A model generated the notes under the pieces. That model was not told where the DNA came from. It worked only from the letters and a program-made list of their open reading frames with translations, and searched no databases. A stretch of DNA of 64,000 bases from Bacillus sp. RAR_GA_16 (GTDB taxonomy: Bacteria > Bacillota > Bacilli > Bacillales > Guptibacillaceae), in NCBI RefSeq assembly GCF_020165985.1, contig NZ_JAIUKZ010000009.1, positions 62,001 through 126,000 on the forward strand. Direction: 5' to 3'. Each line of letters starts with the position of its first letter. The first letter of the stretch is position 1. The position numbers were made by a program, and so were the translations under genes. This document shows positions 33,747 to 42,125 of the stretch, piece after piece.

Positions 33747-35102
33747 ATGACAAAAAATGCTTCGATTCAAACCAATTTACCGGGACCTGTTGCAAGTCAA
33801 TTGTTAGAACGACGAGAGAATATTGTACCTAACGCTGTAAGCTGTGGCATTCCGACTTTTGCTAAGGAAGCTTCTGGCGCAAGAGTAACAGATGTTGATG
33901 GGAATACGTTCATTGATTTTGCGGGTGCGATCGGCACGATTAATGTTGGACATTGCCATCCTCGAGTGAAGGAAGCTTTGCATGATCAAGTCGATAAATA
34001 CATTCATACCGGGTTTAATGTGATGATGTATGAGCCTTATATTGAATTAGCTGAAAAGCTTGCAGCGTTAGCTCCAGGTGACCATCAGAAGAAAGTTCTC
34101 CTTCAGAATAGCGGAGCTGAAGCAGTAGAAAATGCGGTGAAAATTGCCAGGAAATTTACCGGGCGTCAGGCGATCGTTACCTTTCAGAATGCGTTTCACG
34201 GTCGAACCTTGATGACGATGTCGATGACAAGTAAAGTGAAGCCGTATAAATTTGGATTTGGTCCGTTTGCACCTGAAGTGTACAAAGCTCCTTTTCCTTA
34301 TGCTTACCGGAAGCCTGAGCAAATGAGTGAAAGTGCGTATACGGATTTCATGATTCAGCAGTTTAACGATTTTTTGTTAAAAGAAGTAGCGCCGGAAACG
34401 ATTGCAGCTGTGGTGATAGAGCCTGTCCAAGGTGAAGGTGGTTTTATCGTACCTGAAAAGTCATTTGTTCAAGCAGTTAAATCGATTTGCGAACAGCATG
34501 GCATTCTATTCGTCGCAGACGAGATTCAAACGGGATTTGCACGTACAGGGAAATATTTTGCATCCGAGCACTTTGGCATTGTGCCTGACCTTGTCACAGT
34601 ATCAAAATCATTAGGGGCAGGGACGCCGATTAGTGGTGTGATAGGTAGGAGAGAAGTGATGGATGCTGCGGATCAAGGAGAGCTTGGTGGAACGTATAGT
34701 GGAAGCCCGCTTGGATGTCGTGCAGCGCTTGCTGTTCTCGATGTCATTGAAGAGGAAGACCTCAATCAGCGAGCGCTTCAAATCGGTGAGAAAGTAAGAG
34801 AACGATTTACTTATCTCTCGAAGGAGTTTCCTTTTATCGGAGACGTTCGCGGGTTAGGTGCCATGAATGCGATTGAGATTGTTGGGGAAGAAAAAGCACC
34901 AGACAAGGAGTTAACGAAAAAGATCCTAGCAGAAGCTCAACAGAAAGGCCTCCTTTTACTTGGTGCGGGCGTCTATGGAAACGTGATCCGATTCTTAATG
35001 CCTCTTGTGATGACAGATGATGAATTAGAAGAAGGGTTATTTATCATTGAGGAAGCTATGCGAAAGGTTTCAGCTCACGCCTTGCATAAAGGAGTTTTGT
35101 AA
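33747..35102 (+). CDS. gabT: 4-aminobutyrate aminotransferase (second paralog)
   Basis: 451 residues, class III aminotransferase, clearly paralogous along its full length to the protein at 25664. Motifs: GTINVGHCHPRVKEAL, NSGAEAVENAVKIARKFTGR, FHGRTLMTMSMTSKVKPYKFGFGPFAPE, VVIEPVQGEGGF, ADEIQTGFARTGKYF and the PLP lysine in VSKSLGAGTP. It is coupled to a different partner: its TAA overlaps the ATG of an APC permease (TAATG). It is preceded by a GntR regulator instead of a sigma-54 promoter. Thus the two paralogs probably serve different inducers. Confidence 0.93.
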   Translation: MTKNASIQTNLPGPVASQLLERRENIVPNAVSCGIPTFAKEASGARVTDVDGNTFIDFAGAIGTINVGHCHPRVKEALHDQVDKYIHTGFNVMMYEPYIELAEKLAALAPGDHQKKVLLQNSGAEAVENAVKIARKFTGRQAIVTFQNAFHGRTLMTMSMTSKVKPYKFGFGPFAPEVYKAPFPYAYRKPEQMSESAYTDFMIQQFNDFLLKEVAPETIAAVVIEPVQGEGGFIVPEKSFVQAVKSICEQHGILFVADEIQTGFARTGKYFASEHFGIVPDLVTVSKSLGAGTPISGVIGRREVMDAADQGELGGTYSGSPLGCRAALAVLDVIEEEDLNQRALQIGEKVRERFTYLSKEFPFIGDVRGLGAMNAIEIVGEEKAPDKELTKKILAEAQQKGLLLLGAGVYGNVIRFLMPLVMTDDELEEGLFIIEEAMRKVSAHALHKGVL

Positions 35103-36484
35103 TGGAGGGGGAAAAGAAGAAGCTCAAGAAGGTATTGTCGAAATTCGACCTGCTCTTTTTAGCCCTCGGTGCGATGCTTGGCTGGGGCTGGGTGGTCTTA
35201 TCCGGAACGTGGTTAACTTCTGCTGGATCGTATGGAGCCGTTCTTGCTTTTGCGATTGGTGGGTTTCTTGTTATCTGTGTAGGGCTAAACTATGCTGAAC
35301 TCGCCTCCGCGATGCCACGTGTTGGCGGGGAGCATGAGTACGTCCATCGCGCCCTCGGTGAAAATGCGTCATTTGTGGCGTCCTGGGCGATTACACTTGG
35401 GTATGTTTCCGTTGCAACCTTCGAAGCGGTCGCTTTGCCTACTGTGATTGATTATTTGTTACCAGACTATCAAGCGGGCTACCTTTGGACAATTGCCGGG
35501 TGGGATGTCCATCTCAATTGGGTTTTGATTGGCTCAGCTGGTGCCGTCATTATTACGCTCATTAATTATATCGGACTTAAACAAGCAGCTGTATTGCAGA
35601 CGGTTTTCACGCTTGTAATTGTGGCAGCTGGATTGTTATTGATTTTTGGGGCGGGAATGAACGGAGAGCCTGCTCATTTATCCCCACATTTCATTGGCGG
35701 AATGGGTGGCATCATGACGGTGCTCGTGATGGTTCCGTTTTTATTTGTAGGTTTTGACGTGATTCCTCAGGTTGCTGAAGAGGCTAACCTTCCTCATGCT
35801 CAAATCGGAAAATTTCTTGTTGTGTCAGTTATTGGAGCCATCATCTTTTACATAGCGATTGCGATTGGTGTGTCACTCGGAATGAGTCAGGAACAATTGG
35901 GTTCAACGGAGCTGGCCACGGCTGATGCGATGGGGAATTTATTTGGATCCGCGCTTTTTGCGAAATTATTGATTCTTGGAGGAGTGGCAGGGATTATTAC
36001 AAGCTGGAATTCGTTCGTAATCGGAGGCAGTCGCGTCCTCTATGCCATGGCGGAATCTGGTATGCTACCAGCGTGGTTCGGACGGCTACACCCTAAATTC
36101 CACACACCATCGAACGCGATCTTATTTATAGGGATTCTATCGATGTTAGCCCCACTACTCGGAAGATCGGCCCTTGTTTGGATCGTCGATGCAGGTGGAC
36201 TTGGAATTGTCGTCGCATACTTTCTCGTAGCCTGGTCATTTATTAGACTTAGAAAAACAGAGCCAGAGATGAAGCGACCGTTTCGAGCGGCTAAATCGCC
36301 TGTTTATGGATACCTTGCACTGATTATGAGTTTTGGATTTATTGCCCTCTACTTGCCGGGAATGCCTGCCGCATTGATCTGGCCATATGAGTGGATTATG
36401 GTTGCTGCTTGGGGCATTATTGGATTGTTTTTCTTTATGAGAATGAGAAAGGGCGTCTATAAAGATAGTGGCATTGGGATGTAG
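35102..36484 (+). CDS. APC-family amino acid/amine permease
   Basis: 460 residues with about twelve helices, APC superfamily. Seen: KFDLLFLALGAMLGWGWVVLSGTWLTSAGSYGAVLAFAIGG (helix 1 with the unwound glycine-rich site), LNYAELASAMPRVGGEHEYVHRALG, VPFLFVGFDVIPQVAEEANLP and NSFVIGGSRVLYAMAESGMLP. Translational overlap with the GABA aminotransferase gene points to import of its substrate (GABA or a related omega-amino acid). The transcript ends at a strong bidirectional terminator after dispersed-element copy 8. Confidence 0.92.
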   Translation: MEGEKKKLKKVLSKFDLLFLALGAMLGWGWVVLSGTWLTSAGSYGAVLAFAIGGFLVICVGLNYAELASAMPRVGGEHEYVHRALGENASFVASWAITLGYVSVATFEAVALPTVIDYLLPDYQAGYLWTIAGWDVHLNWVLIGSAGAVIITLINYIGLKQAAVLQTVFTLVIVAAGLLLIFGAGMNGEPAHLSPHFIGGMGGIMTVLVMVPFLFVGFDVIPQVAEEANLPHAQIGKFLVVSVIGAIIFYIAIAIGVSLGMSQEQLGSTELATADAMGNLFGSALFAKLLILGGVAGIITSWNSFVIGGSRVLYAMAESGMLPAWFGRLHPKFHTPSNAILFIGILSMLAPLLGRSALVWIVDAGGLGIVVAYFLVAWSFIRLRKTEPEMKRPFRAAKSPVYGYLALIMSFGFIALYLPGMPAALIWPYEWIMVAAWGIIGLFFFMRMRKGVYKDSGIGM

Positions 36485-36491
36485 GGCGCCG

Positions 36492-36515
36492 TTCGCAGGT
36501 TCGCAGGTTCGCAGG
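36492..36515 (+). repeat. Three perfect tandem 8-mers TTCGCAGG
   Basis: TTCGCAGG occurs three times in a row immediately before and into element copy 8. Degenerate versions precede copies 4 and 7. Confidence 0.9.
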
Positions 36516-36553
36516 TGCCTGTCACCACCCGAATGGAGTCATACTATGTCGAA
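36513..36553 (+). repeat. 41-bp dispersed element, copy 8
   Basis: GGTGCCTGTCACCACCCG + AATGGAGTCATACTA + TGTCGAA. Its last base begins the terminator stem. Confidence 0.95.
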
Positions 36554-36586
36554 AACTCCCTGGCCGATTGGCCAGGGAGTTTATTC
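36553..36586. terminator. Bidirectional Rho-independent terminator
   Basis: AAACTCCCTGGCC / GGCCAGGGAGTTT, 13 perfect pairs with a GATT loop, between convergent genes (APC permease and coiled-coil protein). The stem overlaps the 3' end of element copy 8. Confidence 0.92.
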
Positions 36587-36588
36587 TA

Positions 36589-37314
36589 TTATTCTACTGG
36601 GATTAATTTTACCGGTCCTAGCGTTTCAATCATATCCCCATCGGAAGTGAAGAAAACAAAATCGCCGGTTCCAACAATGCTGTCGCCAAGAATTGTATTG
36701 ACTGTTGGTAATCCGCTTGAGTTATAAACGAAGAAGTTCGTACCTTCGCCGATGTTTGTAACCTGATATCGTCCTTCAGGAATGTCGTTACCAACGATAT
36801 ATTGTCCTGCCGTGAGTTTGATTGGTTCTTCCTTTTTCTTTACGATCGTATCTTCAAGCTGATCAATTTCCTTTTTTTTCGCTTTGATCGTGTCATCTAG
36901 TTTGCTAACTTCGTCTTTTTTCGCTTTCACGTCATCTTCCAGTTTACTCATTTCTTTCGTTGTGCTTTCACGTTCTTTTTTTAGCTTATCAATGTCAGCA
37001 GAAATGCTGTCTTTCTTATCAATCAATTTTTTGACTTCCTCCGCTTTTGCTTCAGCGTCCTTCAACTTTTGAGCTTCCGTTTCAAGCTGTTCTTGAACCG
37101 TGCTGATCTCTTCTTGAATGGATAGCATTTTTTCTCCCTCTTCTTTTACTTCCTCCTCAGCGGAAGTGATCTCAGTTTTGATTTTCTTCAAGTCTTCCGT
37201 GTAGTTTTCTTCAAGGTCAGCATTCCCAATTAACACGCCGATTAAGACGCTGACTAGGATCGTGGCGATTGCCCCACCGATGGAAAGGGTAAGAATTAAG
37301 CCTTTTTTCATCAC
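36589..37314 (-). CDS. Membrane-anchored long coiled-coil protein with C-terminal beta domain
   Basis: 241 residues. A single N-terminal helix (about 5-29) is followed by about 135 residues of Lys/Glu-rich coiled coil (about 35-168), and then a compact C-terminal domain of about 70 residues with LTAGQYIVGNDIPEGRYQVTNIGEGTNFFVYN. Similar C-terminal domains occur in secreted or surface proteins of bacilli, but I know of no function. Topology suggests a surface protein held away from the membrane by the coiled coil. It stands alone, with TGAGGAATGTGTG-type start context and the shared terminator at its 3' end. Confidence 0.7.
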   Translation of the reverse strand: MMKKGLILTLSIGGAIATILVSVLIGVLIGNADLEENYTEDLKKIKTEITSAEEEVKEEGEKMLSIQEEISTVQEQLETEAQKLKDAEAKAEEVKKLIDKKDSISADIDKLKKERESTTKEMSKLEDDVKAKKDEVSKLDDTIKAKKKEIDQLEDTIVKKKEEPIKLTAGQYIVGNDIPEGRYQVTNIGEGTNFFVYNSSGLPTVNTILGDSIVGTGDFVFFTSDGDMIETLGPVKLIPVE

Positions 37315-37389
37315 ACATTCCTCCGAACCTGTCTTAGTAAGCTACCATCCTATGTATATTGTGAAGGTAGGCCATTTATCACAGGAAAT

Positions 37390-37434
37390 CGGGCGGTGAC
37401 AGGCACCACCCGATGTTTGTTCTTATTTGTCGAA
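37390..37434 (+). repeat. 41-bp dispersed element, copy 9, with inverted loop
   Basis: CGGGCGGTG-ACAGG-CACCACCCG + ATGTTTGTTCTTATT + TGTCGAA. The hairpin loop is ACAGG, the reverse complement of the CCTGT in all other copies. It lies in the 296-base gap between divergent genes. Confidence 0.93.
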
Positions 37435-37610
37435 TAGCTCTACCATTTGAAAATCCTTCTTGCATTTGTGAATACGCTTTCACTATAATGGGTTAAAAGG
37501 TAGTGATGTTTATTGAAACATACTTACAAAGTAAGTCGATTTTGAATGTGAAGGGATTCTGTCAGCGGTGTTTTAATCCGTGAAATCATTCAAGGAGGTT
37601 TTTTTAACTA

Positions 37611-38831
37611 ATGAGTAAAGCGGCTAAGGAGCTACGAAGTCGGTATATTTCTCGTAACAAGAAGTTTGATTATTTACCAGATTCGGATCGGTATCTTTCT
37701 AAGCAGGTGCCCCCTTCTTACAAATTTGCGATTATTGGTAGTGGGAACATTGGACAGGAGCATATGCGTGTAACCATGATGGAAGGGCGAGCGACCGTGC
37801 ATGGTATTTATGATCCTAATCCGAAAAGCATTGACCAGGCAAAAGCACTGTTTTCCAACTTGGCAGGGGAATCGGCTCCGCTCACGGTCTATCAAACATT
37901 GCAAGAAGCCTGTCATGATCCAGAAGTGGATGCGCTCATCATTTGTACGCCGAACTATACACATATTGACATCGTGCAAGAAGCGATACCGTCAGGAAAA
38001 CATATTTTACTAGAAAAGCCGATGGCTACAACACTTGAAGACGCTTATACGATTGCAGAGCTTGCGAAAGATTACGAGGCAGTGTTTCAGATCGGTCTTC
38101 AATATCGCTATAAAGCCATTTATGCTGAAGCCATTCATGAGGCACTTGAGCGGAAATCAATTGGTGATGTAAAAATGATTAACATGATGGAGCATCGTAT
38201 GCCGTTTCTTGATAAAGTGGCGCAGTGGAATAAGTTTTCGAAGTATTCCGGTGGTACGCTCGTGGAAAAGTGCTGCCATTATTTCGATCTTATGAATCTA
38301 TTTGCGCAGTCCAAGCCTGTTGAGGTGTATGCAAACGGTGGTATGGACGTGAATTTTAGAGAGTTTAAATATCAAAGTGAGCAATCGGATATTGTAGACA
38401 ATGCGATGGTAACAGTGCGCTATGAAAATGGGGTTCGAGCGAGTTTTCAGCTTTGCATGTTCGCGCCGATGTTCTATGAGGAGCTTGTCGTATGTGGGGA
38501 TGAGGGGCGTCTTAAAGTATCCGAAAACGAGGATTTTCTTGGCGCACCACGTCCACGCAATCAATTTGAAATCATCCTTGGGGAAGGGAAGCCTTCACGC
38601 ATTGCGACACCGTGCTATCCATCGTATATCGAGGAAAGTGGGCATGGAGGAGCGACGTATTATGAACATGTTTATTTTATTGATAACCTTGAGAAAAAGC
38701 CGACCACAACAGCAAAGGTTACCGAGGGTCTCTGGTCTGTCATTGTTGGCGTTGCGGCAGAGCAGTCAATGAAGTCTGGCAGTCCGGTTCTGATTGATCA
38801 GATGCTGAAGGAAAAAGGACTTCTTGTCTAA
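37611..38831 (+). CDS. Gfo/Idh/MocA-family oxidoreductase
   Basis: 406 residues. The N-terminal Rossmann fold (KFAIIGSGNIGQEHMRVTMMEG, DALIICTPNYTHIDIV, HILLEKPMATTLEDA with catalytic-site EKP) is followed by the substrate domain with a long beta sheet (GGTLVEKCCHYFDLMNLF supplies the H..D type motif). It oxidises or epimerises a sugar or inositol-like alcohol with NAD(P). It begins after AAGGAGG and lies upstream of a GntR/HutC regulator and a sugar ABC operon, so it probably works on the imported sugar. A 38-residue N-terminal extension before the Rossmann fold is unusual for the family. Confidence 0.88.
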   Translation: MSKAAKELRSRYISRNKKFDYLPDSDRYLSKQVPPSYKFAIIGSGNIGQEHMRVTMMEGRATVHGIYDPNPKSIDQAKALFSNLAGESAPLTVYQTLQEACHDPEVDALIICTPNYTHIDIVQEAIPSGKHILLEKPMATTLEDAYTIAELAKDYEAVFQIGLQYRYKAIYAEAIHEALERKSIGDVKMINMMEHRMPFLDKVAQWNKFSKYSGGTLVEKCCHYFDLMNLFAQSKPVEVYANGGMDVNFREFKYQSEQSDIVDNAMVTVRYENGVRASFQLCMFAPMFYEELVVCGDEGRLKVSENEDFLGAPRPRNQFEIILGEGKPSRIATPCYPSYIEESGHGGATYYEHVYFIDNLEKKPTTTAKVTEGLWSVIVGVAAEQSMKSGSPVLIDQMLKEKGLLV

Positions 38832-38924
38832 ATGCGGACTTCCCTTTTAAAGGAAGCTTCTTTTTCGCTATAATAAGGATAGGAACCGAGCCACACAGTT
38901 GGCGGCTCAAGAGGAGAGGCTTAT

Positions 38925-39659
38925 ATGTCATCAGATAAACTGAATCATAATAAAGGGGAAGCGCTTTACCTTCAAATAAAAGATGTTCTGATTAAACGAA
39001 TTCAAACGGGTGCCTGGAAACCGAATACGCTCATTCCTACTGAACAGGATTTGATTAAAGAGTTTGATGTAAGTCGTACGACAATCAGGCAGGCAATCTC
39101 TATTCTTGTGCAGAACGGGTTGTTAGAGAAAAAGCAAGGTCGTGGAACAGTTGTTAAACCACAGAATTTGATCGGAAATCTTGGCAAGCTAAAAGGTTTT
39201 GCAGAAGAAGTACTTGAGCGTGGGCAAACGCCGCATTCGAAGGTGTTGCGAGCGGAATTTCGTGATGACCTTTACCACGAGAACGATATGCTGAAGGTAA
39301 CGGAAGGAGAACCGATTCTTCTTGTAGAGCGGATTCGCTTTGCGGATGAGGTGCCAATTGCCCTTGAGCGCACATGCTGGCCAAAGGAAATTGGTGAAAT
39401 TTTAGTTAAGTATGATCTTAATCAGGCGATGTATTATGAAGTGCTCGAACAGCATCAATTTTATCTTAAAAAGGCGAATGAGCGGATTACGGCCATTAAC
39501 GCGACGATTAATGAAGCGGATGCGCTTGGTATTCGACCAGGGGAAGCTCTTCTTGAGATGACGCGCCTTAGTCTTGGCATTAATGATCACCCGATTGAAT
39601 ATACGAAAACGAAATACCGTAGCGATCAGTATCACTACAACATCGAACTTGAGCGATAG
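38925..39659 (+). CDS. GntR-family regulator (HutC/UTRA subfamily)
   Basis: 244 residues. N-terminal winged helix (EALYLQIKDVLIKRIQTGAWKPNTLIPTEQDLIKEFDVSRTTIRQAISILVQNGLLEKKQGRGTVV) and a UTRA ligand domain (GFAEEVLERGQTPHSKV, LLVERIRFADEVPIALERTCWPKEI) ending in SLGINDHPIEYTKTKYRSDQYHYNIEL. UTRA regulators usually sense phosphosugars or their analogues. It is placed between the Gfo/Idh/MocA gene and the ABC operon and likely represses one or both. It starts at ATG after GAGGAGAGG and ends at a strong terminator, so the ABC operon has its own promoter. Confidence 0.92.
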   Translation: MSSDKLNHNKGEALYLQIKDVLIKRIQTGAWKPNTLIPTEQDLIKEFDVSRTTIRQAISILVQNGLLEKKQGRGTVVKPQNLIGNLGKLKGFAEEVLERGQTPHSKVLRAEFRDDLYHENDMLKVTEGEPILLVERIRFADEVPIALERTCWPKEIGEILVKYDLNQAMYYEVLEQHQFYLKKANERITAINATINEADALGIRPGEALLEMTRLSLGINDHPIEYTKTKYRSDQYHYNIELER

Positions 39660-39684
39660 GCGGGAATGTTTCCCGTCTTTTTTT
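39660..39684 (+). terminator. Rho-independent terminator
   Basis: GCGGGAA / TTCCCGT stem with a three-base loop and a T run, immediately after the GntR stop codon. Confidence 0.88.
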
Positions 39685-39734
39685 AGTAATCAAAAAAGTC
39701 CGAATAAATATTTCGAAAATTTCTATTTTTATTA

Positions 39735-39762
39735 TTGAAAGCGCTTTAATTATGTGTATAAT
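39735..39762 (+). promoter_or_regulatory. Sigma-A promoter with overlapping cre-like operator
   Basis: -35 TTGAAA (39735-39740), 16-base spacer, -10 TATAAT (39757-39762). TTGAAAGCGCTTTAAT (39735-39750) fits the catabolite-responsive element consensus except for one end base and covers the -35, so CcpA (or another LacI-type) repression of the sugar ABC operon is expected. Confidence 0.75.
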
Positions 39763-39803
39763 AAGAAATAAGTTCAAGATATTGTCACTAATACAAACAA
39801 ATC

Positions 39804-39828
39804 AGTACCTCATGGAGGTGCTTTTTTA
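39804..39828 (+). terminator. Terminator-like hairpin in the ABC operon leader
   Basis: AGTACCTC / GAGGTGCT stem, three-base loop, six T residues, between the promoter and the first gene and followed by an orphan AAAGGAGG. It could attenuate transcription or end a short leader RNA. Confidence 0.6.
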
Positions 39829-39911
39829 AAGGAGGTAAAGGTCATTACGTTTTAACCATACGATATGACGTTACTATTTTAAAATGAATTTATTACAAGG
39901 GGGCAAAAAGA

Positions 39912-41159
39912 GTGAAAAAGCAAATGCTGTTGTTGATGCTGGTGGTTTTGTTGATGGGTACTGTCCTTGCAGGTTGTGGAAATGCGGATGAAACGGGTGG
40001 AGCAGAGTCAGGTGGTGCGACAATAAATTTCCTTCATTGGCGTGGAGAGGATACCGAAGCGTTTAATGCGATTATTGAGAAGTTTGAAGAAGAAAACCCA
40101 GACATTAACGTTGAAATGAATGCACTTCCGTCAGATTCATACATTGCGAATGCATCGGCAACGCTTCTTTCAGGAAAAGGTGCTGACGTGTTTGCTAGTT
40201 TTCCGGGAAGTCAGTTTGAGGCGCTTCAGGAGTCAGGTGCATACGTAGAGCTTGGGGATCAAGAATTTATTGATCGTTTTTCAGAAAATATGCTTGGCGC
40301 TGGTCAAAAAGATGGCAAGCAGTTAGCGGTACCGTATCAGCTTGTCTATAACATTCCAGTGTATAACAAAGGCGTTTTCGAAGAGCTTGGTCTTGAGCCG
40401 CCAAAAGATTGGGATGGTTTTCTTGAAGTGAGTAAAAAGCTGAAAGATAACGGATACGATCCGATTCTATTTGCTGGAGACGTTAGTCCAAGTCAATTTA
40501 TTAACCCAATGGTGATGAACAATCAGCCATCCGATGAAGCTTTTGCGAAATTGGAAACCGGGGATGAGAAATTAACGAATGACTGGTTTGTTAAAACGTT
40601 AAGTCAAATTAAGGAGCTAAATGATAAAGGTTACTTCCAAAAAGATCCGCTTGGTACGAAAAAAGAAGGAGCCGCTGCGCTATTTGCTCAGGAAAAAGGT
40701 GCCATGCTTGCACTTGGATCTTACATGATGGCGACGGTAGCGGAACAAAATCCTGATATTGAGCAAGGATTGCTTTCGCCAATTACAGTTTCTGAAGATG
40801 AAATGAAGTACGAAGGCATCCATACATCAACCTTTATGCTTGGTGTCAATGCAAAGTCTGAGCATCAAGAAGAAGCGTTGAAATTCATTGAATTTTTAAC
40901 AAAGCCTGAGATTGCATCTGAATATGCGAATGCAACAGGACAGCTATTAACCGTGAAAGACGTCGAATATGATTCTCCAGAACTGACAGAAACAGCGGCA
41001 TGGCTTGATAAGAAAACATTGTTCCAGCCACGTTATACCCTTTCAAAAGAACAAGTAAGTAAAGCGATTGAGACAGCGATTCAGGACGTTCTATCGGGAG
41101 TAGAACCTGAAGAAGCTGCGAAAAAAGCGCAAGAAGAGGTAGACCGTGCAATCAAATAA
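39912..41159 (+). CDS. Sugar ABC transporter substrate-binding lipoprotein
   Basis: 415 residues. Lipoprotein signal peptide with lipobox LAGC (Cys about 22), then a family 1 solute-binding protein: INFLHWRGEDTEAFNAIIEKFEEENPDINVEMNALPSDSYIANASATLLSGKGADVFASFPG and YNKGVFEELGLEPPKDWDGFLEVSKKLKDNGYDPI. It captures a sugar or oligosaccharide outside the membrane and passes it to the two permeases that follow. A GTG start after AAGGGGG is used. The gene overlaps the next by 14 bases. No ATPase gene is present, so a shared MsmX-type ATPase is expected elsewhere. Confidence 0.94.
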   Translation: MKKQMLLLMLVVLLMGTVLAGCGNADETGGAESGGATINFLHWRGEDTEAFNAIIEKFEEENPDINVEMNALPSDSYIANASATLLSGKGADVFASFPGSQFEALQESGAYVELGDQEFIDRFSENMLGAGQKDGKQLAVPYQLVYNIPVYNKGVFEELGLEPPKDWDGFLEVSKKLKDNGYDPILFAGDVSPSQFINPMVMNNQPSDEAFAKLETGDEKLTNDWFVKTLSQIKELNDKGYFQKDPLGTKKEGAAALFAQEKGAMLALGSYMMATVAEQNPDIEQGLLSPITVSEDEMKYEGIHTSTFMLGVNAKSEHQEEALKFIEFLTKPEIASEYANATGQLLTVKDVEYDSPELTETAAWLDKKTLFQPRYTLSKEQVSKAIETAIQDVLSGVEPEEAAKKAQEEVDRAIK

Positions 41160-42105
41160 CAATGTGGAGCGAGTAGGGGGAGCGACCATCGCTTCTCCCT
41201 ACGCTGCTTCAACGGCGAAAAAGCGGAAAAAGAAGTGGAACTGGGCGCTGTTTTTCTTCGTACTCCCGGGCTTTATTATATACAGCGTGTTTTTTGCAGG
41301 CCCAACGGTTGCCGCACTTTTTCTAAGTTTTACCGATTGGAATGGAATTGCGCCAACATTTAATTATGTCGGCTTCTCGAACTATACGAATATGCTTACC
41401 GATGATCCGATTTTCGTACAGTCACTCGGCAATAACTTGAAGTTTACACTCGGTGTTTTGATTTTCCAGACAGTCCTAAGTTTGTTCTTTGCGATGTTGC
41501 TCGTGAAAAATACGAAAGCGAACATCTTTTACCGAGCGGTTTACTTTTTCCCAACGATTGTCGCTTCAGTATCAGTAGCCTTCGTTTGGACGTTTATGTA
41601 CGACCCGAACATTGGCGTTATTAATAACCTTCTTTCAGCGGTCGGGTTAGAAAGTCTCGCAAAATCATGGCTTGGCGACCGGAATATTGCGATTTATAGT
41701 CTCGCCTTCGTACAATTTTGGGCGCATACCGGTCAGATGCTAATCATTTTTGTAGCCGGCCTTCATGCGATCCCGAAGGAATTATATGAAGCAGCAGAAA
41801 TCGAAGGCGCAAGCAAATGGCAAACGTTTAAAAGCATTACGTGGCCGCTTCTGGCACCGTCAGCCACAATTGTTGTCGCCTACACAACGATTCAAAGTTT
41901 TAAAGCGTTCGATCTTGTTATTGCGATGACCGGCGGTGGTCCGTCTTATGCGACGGAAATTCTTTCAACGTTCCTCTATCATGAAGCGTTTATTAACTTT
42001 CGATTTGGCTATGCTTCAGCCGCAGCGGTTATCTTTATGATCATTATCGCGATTGTTACGGTACTACAGTTTAGATTGCTGAAATCAAACGATGTGAAAT
42101 TTTAG
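41146..42105 (+). CDS. Sugar ABC transporter permease (MalF/UgpA type)
   Basis: 319 residues, six helices after a basic N-terminal segment (AKKRKKKWNWALFFFVLPGFIIYSVFFAGPTVAALFLSFTDWNG). The ATPase-contact EAA loop reads EAAEIEGASKWQTFKSITWPLLAP (about 225-248). It forms the membrane pore with the next protein. The GTG start lies inside the 3' end of the binding-protein gene, so translation is coupled. Confidence 0.94.
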   Translation: MQSNNNVERVGGATIASPYAASTAKKRKKKWNWALFFFVLPGFIIYSVFFAGPTVAALFLSFTDWNGIAPTFNYVGFSNYTNMLTDDPIFVQSLGNNLKFTLGVLIFQTVLSLFFAMLLVKNTKANIFYRAVYFFPTIVASVSVAFVWTFMYDPNIGVINNLLSAVGLESLAKSWLGDRNIAIYSLAFVQFWAHTGQMLIIFVAGLHAIPKELYEAAEIEGASKWQTFKSITWPLLAPSATIVVAYTTIQSFKAFDLVIAMTGGGPSYATEILSTFLYHEAFINFRFGYASAAAVIFMIIIAIVTVLQFRLLKSNDVKF

Positions 42106-42125
42106 AAAAGAAAGGAGGAACGTTC

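Noticed and set aside
37674-38564. Antisense ORFs over the Gfo/Idh/MocA oxidoreductase gene
   Set aside because: Frame shadows; the plus-strand gene has full family motifs.
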